Of a stretch of DNA of 64,000 bases, positions 7,669-15,162 are shown in pieces. A program made the translations under genes and the position numbers. Every line of letters begins with the position of its first letter. Position 1 is the first letter of the stretch. The stretch is from Amycolatopsis sp. NBC_01488 (lineage in GTDB: Bacteria > Actinomycetota > Actinomycetes > Mycobacteriales > Pseudonocardiaceae): NCBI RefSeq assembly GCF_036227105.1, contig NZ_CP109434.1, positions 6,234,501 through 6,298,500 of the forward strand. The letters are read 5' to 3'. The notes under the pieces are model-generated. The model ran no database searches. It saw only the letters and a list, made by a program, of their open reading frames with translations, and was not told the DNA's origin.

Positions 7669-9192
7669 GTGCTGGATCTCCTCGTCCTCGGGTGCGGACC
7701 GGTCGGCGCGATGGCCGGCAACCTGGCCGGCCAGGCCGGGCTCACCACGGCCGTCCTCGACCGCGCGCCCGGCGTGTTCGACCTGCCGCGGGCGATCCAC
7801 TTCGACGCGCACATCATGCGGATCCTGCAACAGGTCGGGCTGGCGCGCGAAGTCCTGCCGGCCGTCCGGGTGTGGAAACGCAGCACCTTCTACGGCGCTG
7901 ACGCCGAGCCGATCCGCGTACACGACTGGCCCAGCGACAAACCCTACGGCTGGGACGCGCACTACCTGTTCTACCAACCGACACTGGAAGCGGTGCTTCG
8001 TGACGGACTGACCCGACTCGACGACGTCGACGTCCAGCTCGGCGTCGAGGCCGTCGCCGTCGATCAGCTCGACGACCACGTCACGGTGACCATCCGCGAC
8101 CCCGGCGGCGAGCTGAGCACGCTGTCGGCGCGGTACTTGATCGGGGCCGACGGAGCCTCGAGCTTCGTGCGCAGCAGCGCCGGAATCCGGTTGCTGGACG
8201 GCGATTTCGACGAACCGTGGCTGGTGGTGGATCTGAGCTGCGCCCGCGAGATCGGCCGGCCGGACGAGTCGGAGATGTTCTGCGACCCGGCCCGGCCGGC
8301 CACCCGGGTGCCCGGCCCCGGCCGCCACCACCGCTGGGAGTTCATGCTGCTGCCGGGCGAGACACCGGAGGAGATGCAACGCCCGGAGCGCATCCGGGAT
8401 CTGCTCGCCCCCTGGGTCGGCATGGACGAGGTCGAGATCATCCGCGCGTCGGTCTACCGGTTCCACTCGCTGATCGCCGAGACCTGGCGGCGTGGTCGCG
8501 TCTTCCTCGCCGGGGACGCCGCACACCAGACCCCGCCGTTCCTCGGTCAAGGCCTCTGCCACGGCCTGCGCGACGTCCAGAACCTGGTCGGCAAGCTCGC
8601 CGCGGCCCGAGCCGGCGGCCCGTCCCAGCAGCTCCTGGACAGCTACGAGGCGGAGCGGCGTCCGCACGTCGAACGCATCATCGGCATGGCCGTCGCCGCC
8701 GGGCTCGAGATCTGCGTGCTCGACCCGGCCGAAGCGAAGAAGCGAGACCGCCGGCTGCGGCAGGCGGCGCAGTCCGGCGACCTGCCACGAACCACGTTCC
8801 AAGGCATGCCACCACTCACCGGCGGACTGTTCGACGGCACACCCGGGGCGGGGGAACAGTTCCCGCAGCCCTCGGTGCTGGACGGGCAGGGATGGCTGGG
8901 GATGTTCGACGACGTCGTGCCGCCGCAGGTCGTGGTGGTGGCGCGCGGTGCGGCGGTGCCCGAGATCCGGGCCGTCACCGATCAGCTCGGAATTCCGCTG
9001 GTGGCCGTCGGCGACCCCGGCACCGGTCACCTCTTCACCGTGGACCAGTCGGTCAGCGAGTGGTTCGACCGGCACGGTGCGCGGTTCGCCCTCGTGCGGC
9101 CGGACCGGTACGTGCACGGCGCCACGGATTCGGCCGATGCGGCGAAGGCGATGATCAGGGTCGTGTGCGAGTACTTTCCGGGCTCCCGCTGA
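7669..9192 (+). CDS. FAD-dependent aromatic monooxygenase (MhpA/PheA-like)
   Basis: 507 residues, GTG start one base after the previous stop. The N-terminus has the dinucleotide-binding motif LGCGPVGAMAGN. The second FAD motif is FLAGDAAHQTPPFLGQGLCHGLRD, and YLIGADGASSFVR matches the DG motif of class A flavoprotein hydroxylases. A C-terminal thioredoxin-like extension of about 110 residues is present, as in 3-(3-hydroxyphenyl)propionate and phenol hydroxylases. It most likely uses NAD(P)H to hydroxylate a phenolic substrate before ring cleavage by the VOC protein. It is the last gene of the operon. Confidence 0.9.
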   Translation: MLDLLVLGCGPVGAMAGNLAGQAGLTTAVLDRAPGVFDLPRAIHFDAHIMRILQQVGLAREVLPAVRVWKRSTFYGADAEPIRVHDWPSDKPYGWDAHYLFYQPTLEAVLRDGLTRLDDVDVQLGVEAVAVDQLDDHVTVTIRDPGGELSTLSARYLIGADGASSFVRSSAGIRLLDGDFDEPWLVVDLSCAREIGRPDESEMFCDPARPATRVPGPGRHHRWEFMLLPGETPEEMQRPERIRDLLAPWVGMDEVEIIRASVYRFHSLIAETWRRGRVFLAGDAAHQTPPFLGQGLCHGLRDVQNLVGKLAAARAGGPSQQLLDSYEAERRPHVERIIGMAVAAGLEICVLDPAEAKKRDRRLRQAAQSGDLPRTTFQGMPPLTGGLFDGTPGAGEQFPQPSVLDGQGWLGMFDDVVPPQVVVVARGAAVPEIRAVTDQLGIPLVAVGDPGTGHLFTVDQSVSEWFDRHGARFALVRPDRYVHGATDSADAAKAMIRVVCEYFPGSR

Positions 9193-9197
9193 CTGGT

Positions 9198-9929
9198 TCA
9201 GAGGCGCCGGGCGACGACCGCGCGACCGTGTTTCGCGTGCGCCCGGGCCGCCGCCTGCGCCGCCTTCACGTCGCCGCGGACGATCGCGTCGGCGATGTCG
9301 GCGTGCACCTTCGTCCGCCCGTCGCGCAGCTTCTGCGGGTCCTGGCCGGGCAACGGTGTCAGCCGTGGGGCGCTGGCCTGCACGATCTCAAGCAGGCCGC
9401 AGTACAGGGTGCGGAGCATTTCGTTGTCGCACAGCTCGGCGATTTCGGCGTGGAACTCGAGGTTACGGCGATAGAACTCGGCGGTGTCCGTCGCTGCCCG
9501 CATTCGATCCAGCGCGCGGAGCATCCCGTCGAGCCCGGGCGCAGGATGTCCCGCCTGGGCGGCGTGGACGATCACCGCACTTTCCAGGATATCGCGCACT
9601 TCCAGCGCTTCGACGACCTGGTTCTCGGACCCGGACACCGCCATCATGCTGCGCGCCAGCCGGACCCCGACCGCCGGCTCGGCCACGAAGACGCCCCCGC
9701 CGGGCCCGGTCTTGGTGACCACCCGGCCCCGGTCCTCCAGCAGCTTGATCGCTTCGCTCACCGTCTGCGGCGCGACACCGAGCAGCTCACCGAGCTCCCG
9801 TCGGGTCCCGAGCCGCACACCGGGCTCGAGCCGGTCCTGCACGATCCTGCGTTCGACGGCCTGTGCGGTCGCCTCCGCCCGCGATTCACGCCGCGGCATG
9901 TCGAACGCGAGGTCAGCGACTTCCTCCAT
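9198..9929 (-). CDS. GntR-family (FadR/FCD) transcriptional regulator
   Basis: 243 residues. There is an N-terminal winged helix-turn-helix (about residues 18-80; TRRELGELLGVAPQTVSEAIKLLEDRGRVV) and an all-helical FCD ligand domain with the metal-binding-type pattern (EVRDILE, EFHAEIAE, HADIADAI). It is convergent with the catabolic operon, five bases from the monooxygenase stop, and is the likely regulator of that operon. An AT-rich island with inverted repeats directly upstream of its start (9935-9968) is a probable autoregulatory operator. Confidence 0.9.
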   Translation of the reverse strand: MEEVADLAFDMPRRESRAEATAQAVERRIVQDRLEPGVRLGTRRELGELLGVAPQTVSEAIKLLEDRGRVVTKTGPGGGVFVAEPAVGVRLARSMMAVSGSENQVVEALEVRDILESAVIVHAAQAGHPAPGLDGMLRALDRMRAATDTAEFYRRNLEFHAEIAELCDNEMLRTLYCGLLEIVQASAPRLTPLPGQDPQKLRDGRTKVHADIADAIVRGDVKAAQAAARAHAKHGRAVVARRL

Positions 9930-9934
9930 CCACC

Positions 9935-9968
9935 GAATATATCAGACATATCGAATATGCGTATATCG
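9935..9968. promoter_or_regulatory. AT-rich operator candidate upstream of the GntR gene
   Basis: A 34-base AT-rich island, conspicuous in a GC-rich context, starts six bases upstream of the GntR start codon. It contains the inverted repeat CATAT-CGA-ATATG (9947-9959), flanked by GAATATATC and GTATATC. The position suggests autoregulation. The catabolic operon promoter itself lies outside the window, so a shared site cannot be tested here. Confidence 0.5.
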
Positions 9969-10025
9969 TGTTCTGGTCGCCCGAGCCCGCGCATGAGTCG
10001 TCGTTCGTGCGGCGGTGGACGACGA

Positions 10026-10385
10026 CTACCTCAACGGCTGAGGCCGGCCCGGGTCGAACAGGGCCTGGGCGGAGTGGATGCACTCGAGGATGTCGCGGCT
10101 CAGCTGAACCGCGGGGCGGGCGGTCACGGTGTCGGCCGGCTGCAGGTCGCGCACCCGGCCGTCGTGGGTGACCACCACGGCGATCGCGCCGTCGTGGCTC
10201 ACCTGGACGGTGCTTCGGCGGGAGCGGACGTGTGGATGTCGGGGTCGGCTGCCAAGAAGAACTCCCGGGACGAGAATCGGATCGGGACAGGCGAAGGCGT
10301 GGTCGTTCAAGAGCGGCCTCGAATTTCTGTCGCGGCCAGCCGTTGACCTTCCGAGTCCCAGTTGTAGCGAGTACGGAACGGACAC
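10026..10385 (-). CDS. Hypothetical protein, weak YbaB/EbfC-like C-terminus
   Basis: Up to 119 codons on the minus strand with a weak GTG start. The last ~65 residues (VQVSHDGAIAVVVTHDGRVRDLQ, then a helix ending DILECIHSAQALFD) have the strand-strand-helix shape of actinobacterial YbaB-like DNA-binding proteins. The N-terminal half shows nothing recognisable. It may be a fragment rather than a working gene. Low certainty. Confidence 0.28.
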   Translation of the reverse strand: MSVPYSLQLGLGRSTAGRDRNSRPLLNDHAFACPDPILVPGVLLGSRPRHPHVRSRRSTVQVSHDGAIAVVVTHDGRVRDLQPADTVTARPAVQLSRDILECIHSAQALFDPGRPQPLR

Positions 10386-10464
10386 GGGGAGTGTGCACGG
10401 CGAATCGATTTGCTCGCTTGAACTACCTCGATCGGGCGACCGTCGATCCGCTGCGTAGCCACTC

Positions 10465-10503
10465 GCGTCAAGGACGCGTCAATGCGCGCTGAAGACGCAT
10501 CAA
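10465..10503 (+). promoter_or_regulatory. Phased direct repeats upstream of kdp (candidate KdpE site)
   Basis: GCGTCAA occurs at 10465-10471 and 10476-10482 and GCATCAA at 10497-10503, with a degenerate GCTGAA copy at 10488. Spacings are 11 and 21 bases, so all copies lie on one helical face. OmpR/PhoB-type regulators such as KdpE bind tandem direct repeats with this spacing. The block is about 110-150 bases before the first kdp-operon start. Confidence 0.5.
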
Positions 10504-10611
10504 GGGTCTGTCAGGTGGCATATGGTCAGGAATTCCGGCAGGCACGCTTCCGCCAGCTGGGTCACCATTCGGTCGGCCTCGGCCTGTCTTGGATGAGAAA
10601 GGAGCAGTCGC

Positions 10612-10695
10612 ATGGCCGATCTGGCCTATGTGCTGCTGGCGATCGTCGTGTTCGCCGTGCTGGCCTTGACCCTGCGTGGATTGGAGCGGTTGTGA
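10612..10695 (+). CDS. Small single-helix membrane peptide preceding kdpF
   Basis: 27 codons from ATG 10612: one hydrophobic helix (LAYVLLAIVVFAVLALTL) followed by RGLERL. A clear AAAGGAG lies at 10598-10604. The TGA overlaps the GTG of the next ORF (GTGA). Small peptides of this type commonly sit at the head of actinobacterial kdp operons. It may stabilise the KdpABC complex, as KdpF does, but that is inferred from position and shape. Confidence 0.6.
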   Translation: MADLAYVLLAIVVFAVLALTLRGLERL

Positions 10696-10792
10696 GCGGC
10701 ACCGGCGTGTTCGCCAACGTCGTCGGGGAGTCCTGGCGCTGGCCCTGATCGTCTACCTGTTCATCGCGTTGATCAAACCGGAGAAGTTCTGA
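10692..10792 (+). pseudogene. kdpF: kdpF with a one-base frameshift
   Basis: GTG 10692 starts the frame SGTGVFANVVG, typical of KdpF N-termini. After the G run at 10725-10728 it reads ESWRWP and stops. The remainder of KdpF (VLALALIVYLFIALIKPEKF, then TGA 10790-10792) is intact in another frame, so adding one G restores a full ~33-residue peptide. The stop abuts kdpA (TGATG). Either the strain lost KdpF, which is dispensable in other bacteria, or the base is missing from the assembly. Confidence 0.75.
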
Positions 10793-12450
10793 TGTCCTCG
10801 ACCTGGGCCGGCCTGGGACAGGTCGGCCTCCTGCTGCTCGCCCTGGCCGTGGCGTACCGGCCACTGGGCGACTACATGGCCAGGATCTTCACCGGCACGA
10901 AGCACTGGCGGCTGGAGAAGGTCGTCTACAAGATCGTGCGGGCCGACCCGGGCACCGAACAGCACTGGAAGACCTACGCCTCCGGCGTGCTCGGCTTCTC
11001 GTTCGTCTCGGTGCTGTTCCTGTACCTGCTGCAGCGCCTGCAACCGCTGCTGCCGCTGAACTTCGGCCGCACCGTCGACCCGGGCGTCGCGTTCAACACC
11101 GCGATCTCCTTCGTCACCAACACGAACTGGCAGTCCTACGTCCCCGAGACGACCATGGGCGACGTCGTGCAGATGGCCGGCCTCACCGTGCAGAACTTCC
11201 TCTCCGCCGGGGTCGGGCTCGCCGTTGCGATCGCGCTCACCCGCGCGTTCATCCGGTCCAAGACCGACCGGCTGGGCAACTTCTGGGTCGACCTGACCCG
11301 CGGCACCGTGCGGCTGCTGCTGCCGATGTCGTTCCTGTTCGCGATCGTGCTGGTCGCGCTGGGCACGGTGCAGAGCCTCAAGTCGGGCGTCGCCGTCACG
11401 AACATCGACGGCTCGAGCAGCACCATCGCACTCGCGCCGAGCGCCAGCCAGGAAGCCATCAAGGAGCTCGGCACCAACGGCGGCGGCATCTACAACGCCA
11501 ACTCCGCGCACCCCTTCGAGAACCCCAGTTCGTGGTCGAACCTGATCGAGATCTTCCTGCTGCTGGTGATCCCGGTCAGCCTGACCCGCACCTTCGGCAA
11601 GCTCGTCGGCAACACCAAGCAGGGCTACGTCCTGCTGTCGGTGATGGGCGTGCTGTGGTCGGGCGTGCTCGCCCTGATGTGGTGGGCCGAGACGCACCCG
11701 AACGGCCCGGCCGCGCTGCTGGCAGGGGCGGCGATGGAGGGCAAGGAGACCCGGTTCGGGATCCCGGCGTCGGTGCTGTTCGCCGACTCCACGACCGGGA
11801 CGTCGACCGGCGCGGTGAATTCGATGCACGACAGCTTCACCGGCCTCGGCGGCTTCGGGCCGCTGCTCAACATGATGTTCGGTGAGCTGTCGCCGGGCGG
11901 CGTCGGGACCGGCCTCTACAGCATCCTGGTGATGGCGATCATCGCGATGTTCCTGGCCGGGCTGATGGTCGGGCGGACGCCGGAGTACCTGGGCAAGAAA
12001 CTCGGCAAGCGCGAGGTCACCTGCGCGTCGATCGCCATGCTGGCGATGCCGGCCGCGGTCCTGCTCGGCACGGGCGCGGCGCTGCTGATCCCCGGCAACA
12101 CCGACGCGCTCAACAACCCAGGCGCACACGGCTTCTCGGAACTGCTGTACGCCTACACCTCGGCCAGCAACAACAACGGCAGCGCGTTCGCCGGGATCAC
12201 CGTCACCAACGACTGGTACCAGGCCACCCTCGGCGTGTGCATGGCGCTCGGCCGGTTCGTCCCGATCCTGGCCGTGTTGTGCCTGGCCGGTTCCCTGGCC
12301 GCGCAACGGAAAGTTCCGGAGACCGAGGGCACGCTGCCGACCACCAGCCCACTGTTCGCCACGATGCTGACGGGCACGGTCGTGCTCGTCGCGGCGCTCA
12401 CGTTCATCCCGGCGCTGGCTCTCGGGCCGATCGCGGAGGCACTCGCATGA
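10792..12450 (+). CDS. kdpA: Potassium-transporting ATPase subunit KdpA
   Basis: 552 residues, normal family length. Many membrane helices and the family-typical stretches are present: GDYMARIFTG, ISFVTNTNWQSY, LGTNGGGIYNANSAHPFENP and MVGRTPEYLGKK. Several of these form the potassium selectivity loops. KdpA is the channel-like subunit of the high-affinity K+ pump. It starts at the ATG overlapping the kdpF stop and ends in an ATGA overlap with kdpB. Confidence 0.98.
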   Translation: MSSTWAGLGQVGLLLLALAVAYRPLGDYMARIFTGTKHWRLEKVVYKIVRADPGTEQHWKTYASGVLGFSFVSVLFLYLLQRLQPLLPLNFGRTVDPGVAFNTAISFVTNTNWQSYVPETTMGDVVQMAGLTVQNFLSAGVGLAVAIALTRAFIRSKTDRLGNFWVDLTRGTVRLLLPMSFLFAIVLVALGTVQSLKSGVAVTNIDGSSSTIALAPSASQEAIKELGTNGGGIYNANSAHPFENPSSWSNLIEIFLLLVIPVSLTRTFGKLVGNTKQGYVLLSVMGVLWSGVLALMWWAETHPNGPAALLAGAAMEGKETRFGIPASVLFADSTTGTSTGAVNSMHDSFTGLGGFGPLLNMMFGELSPGGVGTGLYSILVMAIIAMFLAGLMVGRTPEYLGKKLGKREVTCASIAMLAMPAAVLLGTGAALLIPGNTDALNNPGAHGFSELLYAYTSASNNNGSAFAGITVTNDWYQATLGVCMALGRFVPILAVLCLAGSLAAQRKVPETEGTLPTTSPLFATMLTGTVVLVAALTFIPALALGPIAEALA

Positions 12451-14546
12451 CCACCACCGAACAGTCCCCACGGCGCACGCCGGAGGAGGACACGCAGCAC
12501 CACGTCGAGAACGCGGGCCGGGTCGGCGCGGGCGTGTTCAACCCGCGCCAGCTCTGGACGTCGCTGCCGGACGCGCTGCGCAAGCTCAATCCGAAACACC
12601 AGCTGGCCAACCCGGTCATGTTCGTGGTGTGGGTCGGCTCGGCGCTCGTCACGGTCTTCGCAATCGCCGACCCCAGCGTGTTCAACATCGGGATCGCACT
12701 CTGGCTGTGGTTCACCGTGCTGTTCGCCAACCTCGCCGAGGCCGTCGCCGAAGGCCGCGGCAAGGCACAGGCGGAATCCCTGCGGCGTACCAAAAAGGAA
12801 ACCGTGGCCCGGCGGCTGCGGGCCGACGGCACCATCGAGGAGGTGCCCGGGGCCGAGCTGAAGATCGGCGACCGCGTCGTCGTCGAGGCCGGTCAGGTGA
12901 TCCCGGGTGACGGCGACGTCGTCGAGGGCATCGCGACCGTCGACGAGTCGGCCATCACCGGCGAGTCCGCTCCGGTGATCCGCGAGTCCGGCGGCGACCG
13001 GTCCGCGGTCACCGGCGGCACGACCGTGCTGTCCGACCGGATCGTCGTCCACATCACGACCAAGCCGGGCGAGTCCTTCGTGGACCGCATGATCGCGCTG
13101 GTGGAAGGCGCTTCGCGGCAGAAGACGCCGAACGAGATCGCGCTGACGATCCTGCTGGCCGTGCTGACCATCATCTTCGTGCTCGCCGTCGTGGCGCTGC
13201 AGCCGATGGCCGCCTACTCCGGCTCCCAGCAGTCGGTGATCGTGCTGACCGCGCTGCTGGTCTGCCTGATCCCGACGACGATCGGCGCGCTGCTGTCGGC
13301 GATCGGCATCGCCGGGATGGACCGCCTGGTGCAGCGCAACGTCCTCGCGACGTCCGGCCGCGCGGTCGAGGCCGCCGGCGACGTCTCGACGTTGCTGCTG
13401 GACAAGACCGGCACCATCACCTTCGGCAACCGGCAGGCGACCGAGCTGCTGCCCGTCGGGTCGTCCACAGTGGACGACTTGGCCATCGCGGCCCGGTTGT
13501 CCAGCTTGGCCGACGGCACACCCGAGGGCCGCAGCATCATCGACCTGTGCGCCCGCGAGCACGTCCTGCCCACCGAAGCGAGCGAGGCCGAGAAGTCCGG
13601 CGAATTCGTGCCCTTCACCGCGCAGACCCGGATGAGCGGCATCAACCTGGGCGGCCGGATCGTGCGCAAGGGCGCGGCCAGCGCGGTGCGCGTGTGGGTC
13701 GCCGAGAACGGCGGCACCGTCCCCGATGAGGTGCACACCACCGTCGACCTGATCAGCGCCGAGGGCGGCACCCCGCTCGTCGTCGCCGAGCAGGTCGAAG
13801 GCGTCGCCGTGGTGCGGGGCGTGATCCGGCTGTCCGACGTCGTCAAGCCCGGCATGCGGGAACGCTTCGCCGAGCTGCGCACCATGGGCATCAAGACCGT
13901 CATGATCACCGGCGACAACCCACTGACCGCCAAGGCGATCGCCGACGAGTCCGGGGTGGACGACTTCCTCGCGGAAGCCAAGCCCGAGGACAAGATGGCG
14001 CTCATCAAGAAGGAGCAGGAGGGCGGGCGGCTGGTCGCGATGACCGGCGACGGCACCAACGACGCCCCCGCGCTGGCGCAGGCGGACGTCGGGGTCGCGA
14101 TGAACACCGGAACGATGGCGGCCAAGGAAGCCGGCAACATGGTCGACCTCGACTCCAACCCGACCAAGCTGATCGAGATCGTCGAGATCGGCAAGCAGCT
14201 GCTCATCACCCGCGGCGCCCTGACGACGTTCTCCATCGCCAACGACCTGGCCAAGTACTTCGCGATCCTGCCCGCGATGTTCGCGGCGATCTACCCGCAG
14301 CTGGGCGGGCTGAACGTCATGGGCCTGCACTCGCCGGACTCGGCGATCCTGTCCGCGGTCATCTTCAACGCGCTGATCATCGTGGGCCTGATCCCGCTGG
14401 CCCTGCGCGGCGTGCGGTACAAGCCGTCGGGCGCCAAGTCCCTGCTGCGGCGGAACCTGCTGATCTACGGCCTCGGCGGGATCGTCACGCCGTTCGCCGG
14501 GATCTGGCTCGTCGACCTGCTCGTCCGACTCATCCCGGGAATGTGA
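12447..14546 (+). CDS. kdpB: Potassium-transporting P-type ATPase subunit KdpB
   Basis: 699 residues from ATG 12447, which overlaps the kdpA stop; the upstream in-frame extension lies inside kdpA. The P-type ATPase motifs are TGES at about residues 171-174, the phosphorylation motif DKTGTIT with Asp319, and MTGDGTNDAPAL in the P domain. It hydrolyses ATP to energise K+ uptake through KdpA. A perfect 19-base palindrome (13460-13478) lies inside the coding sequence. Confidence 0.98.
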   Translation: MTTTEQSPRRTPEEDTQHHVENAGRVGAGVFNPRQLWTSLPDALRKLNPKHQLANPVMFVVWVGSALVTVFAIADPSVFNIGIALWLWFTVLFANLAEAVAEGRGKAQAESLRRTKKETVARRLRADGTIEEVPGAELKIGDRVVVEAGQVIPGDGDVVEGIATVDESAITGESAPVIRESGGDRSAVTGGTTVLSDRIVVHITTKPGESFVDRMIALVEGASRQKTPNEIALTILLAVLTIIFVLAVVALQPMAAYSGSQQSVIVLTALLVCLIPTTIGALLSAIGIAGMDRLVQRNVLATSGRAVEAAGDVSTLLLDKTGTITFGNRQATELLPVGSSTVDDLAIAARLSSLADGTPEGRSIIDLCAREHVLPTEASEAEKSGEFVPFTAQTRMSGINLGGRIVRKGAASAVRVWVAENGGTVPDEVHTTVDLISAEGGTPLVVAEQVEGVAVVRGVIRLSDVVKPGMRERFAELRTMGIKTVMITGDNPLTAKAIADESGVDDFLAEAKPEDKMALIKKEQEGGRLVAMTGDGTNDAPALAQADVGVAMNTGTMAAKEAGNMVDLDSNPTKLIEIVEIGKQLLITRGALTTFSIANDLAKYFAILPAMFAAIYPQLGGLNVMGLHSPDSAILSAVIFNALIIVGLIPLALRGVRYKPSGAKSLLRRNLLIYGLGGIVTPFAGIWLVDLLVRLIPGM

Positions 14547-14547
14547 C

Positions 14548-15159
14548 ATGAAGGTGCTCTTCAAGCAGACCGTGGCCGGCTTCAAGCTCCTGCTGGTGAT
14601 GACGGTGCTGACCGGGATCCTCTACCCGCTCGGCGTGTGGGCGGTCGCGCGGATCCCCGGGCTGTCGGACAACGCCGAGGGTTCTGTCGTCTACCGGAAC
14701 GGCCAGGCCGTCGGGTCGAGCCTGATCGGCGTCGACCCGGTGGCGAAGGACCCGGCGCACGACCCGTTCTTCCACAACCGCCCGTCGGCGGGGTCGAAGG
14801 ACCCGCTCGGCCCCGGCGACCCGGCCACCTCGGGCGGCTCGAACAAGGGCACGGCGAACCAGGACCTCCTCGCGCTGGTCAAGGAGCGGCAGGACCTGAT
14901 CGCGAAGCGGGAGGGCGTGCCCGCGTCGCAGGTCCCGGCGGACGCGGTCACGGCGTCGGCCTCGGGACTCGATCCGCAGATCAGCCCGGCCTACGCCGAG
15001 CTGCAGGTACCGCGGGTCGCGCGGGAGACCGGCGTGAGCCAGGACGAAGTCCGCAAGCTCGTCGCGGACAACACCACCGGCCGCGGTCTCGGCGTGCTCG
15101 GTGACCCGGCCGTGAACGTCCTGCAGCTCAACCTCGCCGTCGCGGCGGCCAGGCACTGA
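14548..15159 (+). CDS. kdpC: Potassium-transporting ATPase subunit KdpC
   Basis: 203 residues. One N-terminal membrane helix (about residues 12-33, LLLVMTVLTGILYPLGVWAVA) is followed by the soluble domain with DPFFHNRPSA, SGGSNKGTANQDL, ASASGLDPQISPAYAELQV and GVLGDPAVNVLQLNLA, all typical of KdpC. It is the accessory subunit thought to raise ATP affinity. It sits one base after kdpB and three bases before kdpD. Confidence 0.97.
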   Translation: MKVLFKQTVAGFKLLLVMTVLTGILYPLGVWAVARIPGLSDNAEGSVVYRNGQAVGSSLIGVDPVAKDPAHDPFFHNRPSAGSKDPLGPGDPATSGGSNKGTANQDLLALVKERQDLIAKREGVPASQVPADAVTASASGLDPQISPAYAELQVPRVARETGVSQDEVRKLVADNTTGRGLGVLGDPAVNVLQLNLAVAAARH

Positions 15160-15162
15160 CTC

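Noticed and set aside
9484..9996. Plus-strand frame opposite the GntR gene
   Set aside because: Ser/Arg-rich composition, no family; the minus strand encodes a complete GntR/FCD protein.
10504..10611. c-di-AMP (ydaO-type) riboswitch in the kdp leader
   Set aside because: Such riboswitches occur upstream of potassium genes, but I could not recognise the conserved core in this short leader; not claimed.
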